DNA of 64,000 nt, from contig NZ_CP043430.1 in the NCBI RefSeq assembly GCF_008271365.1, positions 2,170,001-2,234,000 of the forward strand. The letters run 5' to 3'. Source of the stretch: Microbacterium sp. 1S1. Its GTDB lineage: Bacteria > Actinomycetota > Actinomycetes > Actinomycetales > Microbacteriaceae. The notes below the pieces were generated by a model. The model did not search any database, had not been told where the DNA came from, and worked only from the letters and a program-made list of their open reading frames with translations. Positions 35,515 through 43,036 of this stretch are shown piece by piece. The stretch's first letter is position 1. Each line of letters begins with the position of its first letter. The position numbers were made by a program, and so were the translations under genes.

Positions 35515-36240
35515 ATGCCCGAACCCCGAACCTTCCGCGACGAACCGGTGTCTTTCGTGCGCCGGAGCGGCCGGATGTCCGAGGCGCAGGAGCGCGCCTT
35601 CTCCGACCTCGCCCCGCGGTACCTGCTCGACGTGCCCCGCGACGTCGCGTGGACGTCGGTGCACCCGGAGGCGCGGCTCGACATCGGCGAGGAGTACGGC
35701 AGGGACGCGGATCTCTATGTCGAGATCGGGTCCGGCCAGGGGCACGCCATCGTCGCGGCGGCATCGAGCCGCCCTCACGACGATTTCCTCGCGGTGGAGG
35801 TCTTCCGCGCCGGGGTCGCGCGCACCATGCTCGACGCCGATCGTGCCGGCGCGCACAATCTCCGTGTGGTCGAGGCGAACGCGCCGGAGGTCCTCGCCTC
35901 CTACCTGCCGGAGGGCGCCGCCGCCGAGGTGTGGATCTTCTTCCCCGACCCGTGGCACAAGAAGCGCCACACCAAGCGCCGCCTCGTACGACCGGGCTTC
36001 GGTGACACCGCCGCCAGGGCGCTCCGCGACGGCGGCCTGCTCCGACTCGCGACCGATTGGGAGGATTACGCCTTCCAGATGCGGGAGGTCCTCGACGCGG
36101 AGCCGCTCTTCGAGCGGGCGTTCGACGGCGACTGGGCGGAAAGGTTCGACGGTCGCGTGATGACGGCCTTCGAGCGCAAAGGGATCGCGAAGGGACGTGA
36201 CATCCGTGATCTGGTGTACCGCCGACGGGACCGTGTGTGA
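35515..36240 (+). CDS. trmB: tRNA (guanine-N7-)-methyltransferase
   Basis: A 241-residue Rossmann-type methyltransferase that modifies G46 of tRNA. Motifs: SFVRRSGRMSEAQERA near the start, SAM loop VEIGSGQGHAIVAAASSRP, and the TrmB signature IFFPDPWHKKRHTKRRLV. RLATDWEDYAFQMREVL follows. Length is normal. The stop overlaps the GTG of a membrane-protein gene. Confidence 0.95.
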   Translation: MPEPRTFRDEPVSFVRRSGRMSEAQERAFSDLAPRYLLDVPRDVAWTSVHPEARLDIGEEYGRDADLYVEIGSGQGHAIVAAASSRPHDDFLAVEVFRAGVARTMLDADRAGAHNLRVVEANAPEVLASYLPEGAAAEVWIFFPDPWHKKRHTKRRLVRPGFGDTAARALRDGGLLRLATDWEDYAFQMREVLDAEPLFERAFDGDWAERFDGRVMTAFERKGIAKGRDIRDLVYRRRDRV

Positions 36241-37088
36241 CTCAGCCGACCGTGGTCTCGACGGCCGGTGAGCGGCTCGTCCCGGCCGTACTGGTGTGCG
36301 CGGCGGCCCCGGCCTTCTTCGTCGCGGCGCTGCCCTGGCTCGGCTGGCTGCTGCTGGCGCTCGGGGTGGGCGTCGCCGCACTGATCGAACGCCGCGAGCC
36401 GGTGCCGACGGCGGCCGAGCGAATGCGGCGTCCATCTCTCACCCGCGATCTCGCGCTGATCGCCATCGGCATGCTGATCGTGAGCGCGATCCCGCTCGCG
36501 GCGGAACTGGACAACCTGGCCATGCTGCGCTTCACGATCGCGCTGGGCGGAGCGGTGCTGGTGCCGTACGTGCTCTCGCGATTCGTCTTCCGCGACCACG
36601 CGATCCGTTTCCCGTGGCGGACGGGGCAGCGCTGGGGGGCGCTCCAGTGGGGGTGGCTCGCCGCCGTCCTTGTGCTGGGCTGGCTGATTCTGCCGTTCTA
36701 CTTCATCAGCAGCGGGGTTTACCAGAACTGGCCCGTGGTCGACACGCCGGATCTCATCGTGCGCCTCTTCGTCGGCGTCGGCGCGGTCGGCATCTGGGAC
36801 GAGCTGTTCTTCATCTGTACCGTCTTCGCCCTGCTGCGCCGGCACTTTCCCGACGCGCTCGCGAACGTGCTGCAGGCCGTCGTGTTCGTCTCCTTCCTCT
36901 GGGAGCTGGGGTATCGGGAGTGGGGACCGCTGCTGACGATCCCGTTCGCCCTCCTGCAGGGATTCATCTTCCTCCGCACGCACTCGCTGGCCTACGTCGT
37001 CACCGTGCACCTCCTCTTCGACGCGGTGGTCTTCGCGGTGCTCGTCCACGCGCACAACCCGGGTCTCCTGCCGATCTTCTTGGTCTGA
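36237..37088 (+). CDS. CPBP-like polytopic membrane protein with altered motif
   Basis: A 283-residue protein with about eight membrane segments. The C-terminal half resembles CPBP/CAAX-type intramembrane proteases, but the first motif reads WDELFFICTVFALLRR rather than EExxxR, and the last is HLLFD. Missing one glutamate of the first pair suggests either a variant active site or a non-peptidase member. The GTG start overlaps the trmB stop (GTGA). Function unknown. Confidence 0.6.
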   Translation: MTQPTVVSTAGERLVPAVLVCAAAPAFFVAALPWLGWLLLALGVGVAALIERREPVPTAAERMRRPSLTRDLALIAIGMLIVSAIPLAAELDNLAMLRFTIALGGAVLVPYVLSRFVFRDHAIRFPWRTGQRWGALQWGWLAAVLVLGWLILPFYFISSGVYQNWPVVDTPDLIVRLFVGVGAVGIWDELFFICTVFALLRRHFPDALANVLQAVVFVSFLWELGYREWGPLLTIPFALLQGFIFLRTHSLAYVVTVHLLFDAVVFAVLVHAHNPGLLPIFLV

Positions 37089-37127
37089 CGGGGTGACTTC
37101 CCGGTCGCGAGCGGCCACACTCGATGC

Positions 37128-38204
37128 ATGGCCGAGTGGGTGCTGCACGTCGACATGGATCAGTTCATCGCGGCCGTCGAGGTGCGGCGCCGCCCCGAAC
37201 TCGCCGGCCGCCCGGTGATCGTCGGCGGACGGGGCGATCCGACGGAACGGGCCGTCGTGTCCACGGCCTCCTACGAGGCCCGCGCGTTCGGTATCGGCTC
37301 GGGGATGCCCTTGAAGGTCGCCGCACGGAAGGCGCCGGAGGATGCGGTGTTCCTTCCCGTGGATCATGCCGAGTACGAGCGTGCGTCCGACGAGGTGATG
37401 GCGGCGCTGCGTGGCCTGCCGGACGTCGTGCTCGAGGTGATCGGATGGGACGAGTGCTTCCTCGGGACGGTCACCGACGACCCGGAAAGCGTGGCCCGCG
37501 CCGCTCAGCGCGCCGTGGACGAGGCGACAGGACTGCACTGCTCGGTGGGTATCGGCGACAACAAGGTCAGGGCGAAGATCGCGACGGAGTTCGGAAAGCC
37601 GCAGGGCGTGTTCCGACTGACCGCCGACAACTGGTTCGCGGTGATGGGGGACCGGCCGACGCGCGACCTCTGGGGCGTGGGCCCCAAGGTGCAGAAACGG
37701 CTCGCCGCCCACGGCATCGACACTGTCCGTGAACTGGCAGCGGCAGACGAGGCGACGTTGGTGGCGGAGTTCGGTCCGAAGATGGGGCGCTGGTACCTCG
37801 GGCTCGGTTCCGGGCTGGGTCCGCGGGTCGTCGACGACACCCCCTGGGTGGCACGGAGCCACAGTCGGGAGACGACGTATCAGCAGAACCTCACGACTCA
37901 CGGCGAGGTGCGGGACGCCCTGCGGGAACTCGCCGAGCACGCCTTCGACGACTGCGCTGCCGAAGGCCGCCCGGTGACGAGGGTGCATCTGAAAGTGCGG
38001 TACGCGCCGTTCGAGACGAAGACCTTCGGTCGAAAGCTCGCGGCGCCCACGACGGAACGCGAGGAGGTCGTCGCCGCGGCGCTCGCCCTCGGCGACACCC
38101 TCGACCCCGACCGCGAAGTGCGCCTGCTCGGTGTGCGGGCAGAGATGGCGATGCCGGACGCACCGGGCGGTGTCGAGCGGACGCCCGTGCGAGGCCGGAT
38201 CTGA
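37128..38204 (+). CDS. dinB: DNA polymerase IV (Y-family)
   Basis: A 358-residue translesion polymerase. The metal-binding motifs HVDMDQF and GWDECFLG are intact, with SYEARAFGIGSGMPL in the finger region and LWGVGPKVQKRLAAHGIDTVRELA as the thumb helix-hairpin-helix. The steric-gate position is a Phe (DQF). It ends soon after the little-finger domain (KTFGRKLAAPTT) with no clear beta-clamp motif, as in the mycobacterial DinB2/DinP group. It is convergent with ridA, 19 bases apart. Confidence 0.92.
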   Translation: MAEWVLHVDMDQFIAAVEVRRRPELAGRPVIVGGRGDPTERAVVSTASYEARAFGIGSGMPLKVAARKAPEDAVFLPVDHAEYERASDEVMAALRGLPDVVLEVIGWDECFLGTVTDDPESVARAAQRAVDEATGLHCSVGIGDNKVRAKIATEFGKPQGVFRLTADNWFAVMGDRPTRDLWGVGPKVQKRLAAHGIDTVRELAAADEATLVAEFGPKMGRWYLGLGSGLGPRVVDDTPWVARSHSRETTYQQNLTTHGEVRDALRELAEHAFDDCAAEGRPVTRVHLKVRYAPFETKTFGRKLAAPTTEREEVVAAALALGDTLDPDREVRLLGVRAEMAMPDAPGGVERTPVRGRI

Positions 38205-38223
38205 GCTCAGTGGCGGACGGCGC

Positions 38224-38625
38224 TCAGTCGCGGACGATCGCCGCGATCGCACTCACCTCGATGAGTGCACCGGGTACCCCGAGTCCGGCGACGCGTGCGG
38301 CGGTCACCAGGGGCGGGGCCCCGTCCCTGGTGAGGGTGGAGGCCACGGCGCCGTACGCGGCGCGCAGATCGGCATCCTCGTGGATGAGGATGGTCCAGCT
38401 CACGACGTCGTCGAGCGTCGCCCCCGCGGACTCCAGCGCGACCCGCGCGTTCTCGACAGCGCGGCGGGACTGCTCACCGACGTCGGGCGAGACGACGGTG
38501 CCGGACGCGTCCACGCCGTTCTGCCCGCCGAGGTAGACGGTGGTCGCCCCGGGTGGGACGACGGCGGCGTGACTGAAGGCCGGGCTGCGGACGAGTCCGT
38601 CGGGCTGCAGGAAGGTGATGTTCAT
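38224..38625 (-). CDS. ridA: RidA-family enamine/imine deaminase
   Basis: A 133-residue YjgF/RidA-fold protein: AVVPPGATTVYLGGQNGVDASGTVV, the QSRRAVENARVALESAGATLDDVVSWTILI helix-strand and PGALIEVSAIAAI at the end. RidA hydrolyses reactive 2-aminoacrylate-type enamines released by PLP enzymes. The canonical Arg next to the last strand (often RxxVE) is not at the usual place, so it may belong to a Rid subfamily of unknown substrate. ATG 38625 was chosen because family similarity begins there. Confidence 0.8.
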   Translation of the reverse strand: MNITFLQPDGLVRSPAFSHAAVVPPGATTVYLGGQNGVDASGTVVSPDVGEQSRRAVENARVALESAGATLDDVVSWTILIHEDADLRAAYGAVASTLTRDGAPPLVTAARVAGLGVPGALIEVSAIAAIVRD

Positions 38626-38668
38626 GCGCCGATCATCCCGCGGGCCACCGACATCGCGCCCCGGGGAC

Positions 38669-39502
38669 TCACACGGGGTCGGACGGGACGAGGGCGGGCG
38701 GGCCGGGAACGCTGGTGACCGTGCCGGTCGTCCCGAGCGCGCGCAGGGCGTCAAAGACCGCGACCACCACCGCGGCGCTCACCACCGCACCATGCAGGGG
38801 ATGGTGCCAGAACTGGAGCCGCGCGATCAGCCGGTCCTCGCTCACACCGACGACGAGCGCCCGGACCGCCTCATGCCGGCGCACTCCCTCGGCGGTCGAT
38901 GCGGCGGCGACGAGCGGCGCGATCACCTCATCGATTCCGGTCGAACCGTCGCGTCGAACCCGCACCTGCACCTCGCTGCGGCGCGCCCCGTGGGTGGAGT
39001 CGTTGACGACGGGCTCCGAGAGGAGCCGCGCGTTGGGGATGTGGAGGGCGCGCCCGTCCGCCGTGTGCAGGATCACGGCACGGGCGTTGAGCTCGGTCAC
39101 CGTCCCGGCGATGACGGAGTCCAGCGCCTCGACCACGACCTCGTCGCCGATGCGGACCGTCTGCCGTGCCTGGAGGAGCACCCCGGCCGCGAAGTTGTCG
39201 GCGACGCCCCGGAGGACGAGGACCGCGACGACCGCGAGGATGACGACGATCGCCAAGAGGGGCTGGACGTTGGCGCCCAGCATCGCGAGGGCGATGCCGA
39301 AGCCGAGGAGAAGGATGGCGTACCCGACGAACTGCGCGATCGCGGTGCCGACTGCGGCCGATATCCCGGGAGCTCGCCGGAGGAGGGCCGTCGTGCCTCG
39401 CCGCGCGAATCGCGAGACGATCCAGGTCGACACGGCGACGAGGAGGGCGAACAGCAACTGCCACCAGTCGATGTCGGTGGGCAGAACATCCTGAAGGTCC
39501 AT
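38669..39502 (-). CDS. mscS: Small mechanosensitive channel (MscS family)
   Basis: A 277-residue protein with three to four N-terminal membrane helices (about 13-100), the pore helix VLRGVADNFAAGVLLQARQTVRIGDEVVVE, and the cytoplasmic beta domain with VTELNARAVILHTADGRALHIPNARLLSEPVVN. It should open on osmotic downshock to release solutes. Upstream, the leader contains a G12 run. Confidence 0.9.
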   Translation of the reverse strand: MDLQDVLPTDIDWWQLLFALLVAVSTWIVSRFARRGTTALLRRAPGISAAVGTAIAQFVGYAILLLGFGIALAMLGANVQPLLAIVVILAVVAVLVLRGVADNFAAGVLLQARQTVRIGDEVVVEALDSVIAGTVTELNARAVILHTADGRALHIPNARLLSEPVVNDSTHGARRSEVQVRVRRDGSTGIDEVIAPLVAAASTAEGVRRHEAVRALVVGVSEDRLIARLQFWHHPLHGAVVSAAVVVAVFDALRALGTTGTVTSVPGPPALVPSDPV

Positions 39503-39573
39503 GCCATGGACTCCTCGAGGTGGTCGGTGTCGGAGAGGTGATCGTCGGCGGCGGCCGAGATGTCACCGTCCGC

Positions 39574-39585
39574 GGGGGGGGGGGG
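39574..39585. repeat. G12 homopolymer
   Basis: Twelve consecutive G on the plus strand, between the SHOCT gene and mscS and about 72-83 bases upstream of the mscS start. This length is prone to slippage and to sequencing error. Confidence 0.9.
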
Positions 39586-39613
39586 CGGGAATTCCGCACC
39601 TCCGCGGGGCGCC

Positions 39614-40000
39614 CTACTGGAGGGCCTTCGCCTTGATGAGGGAGTACTCGTCAGGCGTGATCGTGCCCGCGTCCAGGAGGGCCTTGGCCTTCGCGATCTC
39701 CTCGCTGGGGCTGCTGCCGGCGACCTGCTGGATGTACGCGTTCGCTGCCTCCTGCGCCCGCCGGGCCTCGGCACTGCTGCGTTCAGCCATCCCGTCGCCG
39801 CGTGCGATGAGGTACACGAGCGCGGTGAGGAACGGCACGAAGATCAGGAAGAAGATCCACACCGCCTTCCACCAGCCGCTCAGCTTGTGGTCACGGAACA
39901 GGTCCCCGATGATCGCGAACAGGGCGAAGAGATACGCGGTGAACGCGAAGATCCACAGGAACCACCAGATGATGTCCCAGAACGATGCCCAAAATCCCAT
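39614..40000 (-). CDS. Two-helix membrane protein with SHOCT domain
   Basis: A 128-residue protein with two hydrophobic helices (FLWIFAFTAYLFALFAIIGDLF and WKAVWIFFLIFVPFLTALVYLIA) of PLDc_N type, a linker and a C-terminal SHOCT domain (EIAKAKALLDAGTITPDEYSLIKAKAL). SHOCT domains are short helical add-ons of unknown role, often in actinobacterial envelope proteins. It is divergent from the first SulP gene; the shared space has a TTCACCC-type palindrome. Confidence 0.85.
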   Translation of the reverse strand: MGFWASFWDIIWWFLWIFAFTAYLFALFAIIGDLFRDHKLSGWWKAVWIFFLIFVPFLTALVYLIARGDGMAERSSAEARRAQEAANAYIQQVAGSSPSEEIAKAKALLDAGTITPDEYSLIKAKALQ

Positions 40001-40090
40001 GACTGCTCCTTTCTCGGTGCCCGCCGTCGCCGGGGGCACGCTGGGACCATACCGGCGAGCGTGGCACCGGCGCACCGGTTCCCTGTCGAG

Positions 40091-40103
40091 TTCACCCTGG
40101 TGA
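40091..40103. promoter_or_regulatory. Class-1 palindrome TTCACCCTGGTGA
   Basis: Member of the four-site set with consensus YTCRYCCKGGTGA. It lies 80-92 bases before the SulP start and 91-103 before the SHOCT start, in their shared divergent space. Confidence 0.45.
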
Positions 40104-40183
40104 CTCGTCGAGTCCAGAGGATCTCGGTCCTCCGCCGCCTTGTCGTCGGCAGTACGCTTCCCCCGACGGCGGAGGGAGCCCTG

Positions 40184-41857
40184 ATGAGCGCAGTGCGCAG
40201 ACCGTCCTGGCTGCTGAGCACCCTGCACGGCTACCGGCGCCGCTGGATCGTACGGGATGTGATGGCCGGTTTGTCCGCAGGTGCGGTCGTGGTGCCACAG
40301 GCCATGGCGTACGCCACGATCGCGAACCTCCCGGTGGAGGTCGGCCTCTACACGTGCATCGTGCCGATGCTCGTCTACGCCCTCCTGGGCGGCAGCAGGG
40401 CGATGAGCGTGTCGACGACCTCGACCATCGCCACCCTCACGGCGACGACCCTCGTGTCGGCGGGGGTCGCTGCCGGGGCGGACGATGCGATCGGCTCGCT
40501 CATGATGCTGACGCTCCTGGTAGGAGTGGTGCTGCTGCTGGCCCGCGCGTGCCGTCTCGGCTCCGTCGTCGAGAACATCAGCGGAGCCACCGTCCTGGGA
40601 TTGAAGATCGGCGTCGGAGCGACGGTCGCGGTGGGGCAGCTCCCGAAGCTCCTGGGAGAGTCCTTGGACTTCTCCGGCCACGGATTCCTCCGCTCGCTCT
40701 TCGCCGTCGGCGGAGCGTTGGACAGCGTCAACGTGCCCACTGTCCTGCTCTCGGTCGGCTCCATCGCCACCCTTCTCCTCCTCAAGAGCGTCGCCCCGCG
40801 GGTCCCGGGGACGCTCGTCGTCGTCGCCGGGGGGATGCTGCTCGTGGGGCTCGGCGGGATCGACGATCTCGGCGTCGACCTGATCGCGCCGGTGCCCGGC
40901 GGTCTGCCCGCCCCGGGGATCCCCGACGCTTCGGAGGCGATCGCGCTCGTGCCCGGGGCGCTCGCCATCGCGGTGATGGCCTTCCTCGAGTCCGCTGCCG
41001 TCGCTCGGAGCATGCGCGAGGCCGGTGAGCCGCAGATCGACAGCGACCAGGAGCTGTTCGCGACCGGGGCGGCGAACACCATCGGTGCGTTCTTCGCGGC
41101 GATGCCCGCGGCGGGCGGATTCTCGCAGAGCGCCGTCAACCAGGATGCCGGCGCCCGTTCCCAGCTCGCGACGCTGACGACGGTGGCGCTCGCCGTCCTC
41201 GTCGCGCTCTTCCTCGCCCCCGTGCTCGGTCTGCTCCCCGAGGCGACGCTCGCCGCGATGGTCTTCACCGCGGTGGCCGGACTCATCAACATCCCCGAGC
41301 TCGTGCGGTGGGCGCGCATCAGTACGATGGACTTCTGGGTGGCTACCGCCGTCGCGGCGATCGGACTGACGGCGGGGCTCCTCCCCGCCGTGGCCGTCGG
41401 CGTGGTGGTGACGCTGGTCCTGGTGCTTCGCGAGCTGAACATCCCCCGGGTCCGCGTGGTGGGGCGGCGCGGGAGCGCGCTCGGTCTGGAGTTGGAGCGG
41501 GGGCTGTACTCCGCTAATGCGCTCGCCAACGAACGGCTCGTCATCGAGACCGTGACGTCGGAGGACGGGCCGGTGAATGCCGTGGTGCTCGGGCTGCCGC
41601 AGCAGGTGGTGATGTCGATCACCGTCCTCGATGCGCTGGAGGCGCTGGACAGGGAACTGGCACAACTCGGTGTACGACTCCACTGCGCGGCTCTCCCGCC
41701 GCAGGCGACGGTCGTGGCCGCGCGGACGTCCTGGTACTCGGCGCTCGTCGCGGAGGGGCGCGTGCACTCGAAGGTGGACGTCGGGCTGGCGGCTGCGTCC
41801 GCGGGCATGACCGCGGGAGGAGGCGTTCACCCGGGTGAACTGCCCGACGAACGCTGA
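40184..41857 (+). CDS. SulP-family anion transporter with STAS domain, copy 1
   Basis: A 557-residue SLC26/SulP protein: the signature GLSAGAVVVPQAMAYATIANLPVEVGLYTCIVPMLVYALLG (about 24-65), more membrane segments to about 430, and a C-terminal STAS domain that ends with a Gly/Ala-rich tail. SulP proteins carry sulfate, bicarbonate or dicarboxylates; the ion is not predictable. ATG 40184 follows GGAGGGAGCC. Its 3' end contains a perfect palindrome. Paralogous to the SulP gene at 47.1-48.8 kb. Confidence 0.9.
   Translation: MSAVRRPSWLLSTLHGYRRRWIVRDVMAGLSAGAVVVPQAMAYATIANLPVEVGLYTCIVPMLVYALLGGSRAMSVSTTSTIATLTATTLVSAGVAAGADDAIGSLMMLTLLVGVVLLLARACRLGSVVENISGATVLGLKIGVGATVAVGQLPKLLGESLDFSGHGFLRSLFAVGGALDSVNVPTVLLSVGSIATLLLLKSVAPRVPGTLVVVAGGMLLVGLGGIDDLGVDLIAPVPGGLPAPGIPDASEAIALVPGALAIAVMAFLESAAVARSMREAGEPQIDSDQELFATGAANTIGAFFAAMPAAGGFSQSAVNQDAGARSQLATLTTVALAVLVALFLAPVLGLLPEATLAAMVFTAVAGLINIPELVRWARISTMDFWVATAVAAIGLTAGLLPAVAVGVVVTLVLVLRELNIPRVRVVGRRGSALGLELERGLYSANALANERLVIETVTSEDGPVNAVVLGLPQQVVMSITVLDALEALDRELAQLGVRLHCAALPPQATVVAARTSWYSALVAEGRVHSKVDVGLAAASAGMTAGGGVHPGELPDER
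41825..41840. promoter_or_regulatory. Perfect 16-base palindrome GTTCACCCGGGTGAAC
   Basis: The best class-1 site: both half-sites are complete. It lies in the last codons of the SulP gene, about 126-142 bases before the FUSC-like start. Confidence 0.55.
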
Positions 41858-41966
41858 CGCCGCCGTGCTCGATGCCTAGGCTGACCACACCGATCACGCG
41901 AGGAGCTCATCGAGACGGGGGGGACGGGATGCCGAGCCGCAGGGGCGACAGGGGAGCGAGGCCGGG

Positions 41967-42947
41967 GTGGCGGTGCGGGGAGCGCTGACCTGGCAGTGGT
42001 CGCGTTTCGGCCTCGGCGTCCTCTATGCCGCGCCCACGCTCGCGATCGCTCCGGCCGATCCGCGGATAGCGCTGGCATTGAGCGTCGGGGTGCTGCCGGC
42101 CGCGGCGATGGGGCTGCCCCCGCGGCGCCGCGCGAGGATCGCGATACCGGCGCTGGGAATCCTGGTAGCGCTGGGCCTCCTGCTGGGAGCCACGCTCGCG
42201 CTCGCGCCGATCCTCGCGGTCCTCGCGGTGGCCGGTCTGTCCGTGCTCGCCAGCGTGGGGGCGGGGCGGGGGCGCGCCGGTCAACTCGCCCTGACCCTGG
42301 TGCTGCCGATGGTGGGAATCGGTCTGAGCTTCCCCCTTTCGGCCTCGACGGTCTCGCTGGCCGCGGCGATCCTGGCCGGGTCGGTGTACGCATGGCTGGT
42401 GAGCCTGCTGTGGCCGGAGCGCGCCGAGAAGTCCCCTTCGGCATCCGCGATGCCGAAGGGTCGGCCCATGGTCGTGTACGGCATCCTCCTCGGTGCGGCC
42501 GCGGCGACGGCGGCCGGGGTCGGCTTCGCCGCCGGCCTGGAACACGTCGGCTGGGCCACGGGGGCCGTGCTGCTCGTGATGCGGCCCGTCCGCGGCCAGC
42601 TCGTCCTACGGAGCGTCGGGCGCGCGGGCTCGGTACTTGTCGGAGCGTCGGCTGCAGCGGGGTTGGCCGTCCTGTCCCCGAACGGCGTGACGGTCGGCGT
42701 CGCGATCGCCGTGGCGGTCGGCTCCCTCTGCGCGATGCAGGAGAGCCGGTGGTATGTCGCGCCGGCCTTCACCACTTTCCTCGTGCTCACCCTGCTCCTG
42801 TCGACCTCGACGGCCTCGCCGTCCGCTCGATTCCTCGAGCGCACCGTGGAGACCTTCCTCGGGATTGCGATCGCCCTGTTCTTCGGCGCCCTCGTTCCGG
42901 TTCTGCTGGCGATGCGGCGGCCCGCTGCCGCGAACGACCCGCAGTGA
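41967..42947 (+). CDS. FUSC-like polytopic membrane protein
   Basis: A 326-residue protein of about ten hydrophobic segments arranged as two similar halves around a charged centre (about residues 150-170). It resembles one module of FUSC/aromatic acid exporter-type proteins, without their usual cytoplasmic domain. GTG start. It is upstream of the first large LuxR-type regulator and probably in the same transcript. Substrate unknown; efflux is inferred from the fold. Confidence 0.65.
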   Translation: MAVRGALTWQWSRFGLGVLYAAPTLAIAPADPRIALALSVGVLPAAAMGLPPRRRARIAIPALGILVALGLLLGATLALAPILAVLAVAGLSVLASVGAGRGRAGQLALTLVLPMVGIGLSFPLSASTVSLAAAILAGSVYAWLVSLLWPERAEKSPSASAMPKGRPMVVYGILLGAAAATAAGVGFAAGLEHVGWATGAVLLVMRPVRGQLVLRSVGRAGSVLVGASAAAGLAVLSPNGVTVGVAIAVAVGSLCAMQESRWYVAPAFTTFLVLTLLLSTSTASPSARFLERTVETFLGIAIALFFGALVPVLLAMRRPAAANDPQ

Positions 42948-42965
42948 GCGCCGCGCGCGTCCCTC

Positions 42966-42996
42966 TTGCGGGACCGCTCTCAGGGGGGAATAGACT
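42966..42996 (+). promoter_or_regulatory. Possible promoter for the first LAL regulator
   Basis: TTGCGG (42966-42971), 19 bases, TAGACT (42991-42996). A start near 43003 would give a short leader before GTG 43037 and argues against a start at 42944. Confidence 0.4.
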
Positions 42997-43036
42997 GCCC
43001 GCGAGGGGGAGCAGGATCGGAATCGGGGGGTTTCGA

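Noticed and set aside
39614..41830. A 738-codon minus-strand frame spanning the SHOCT gene and the SulP antisense strand
   Set aside because: Only the last 128 codons (39614-40000) are protein-like; the rest is antisense to the SulP gene.
42944..43036. An earlier GTG start for LAL regulator 1 overlapping the FUSC-like stop
   Set aside because: The added 31 residues look non-coding, and a promoter with a ribosome site supports 43037; it remains possible by coupling.
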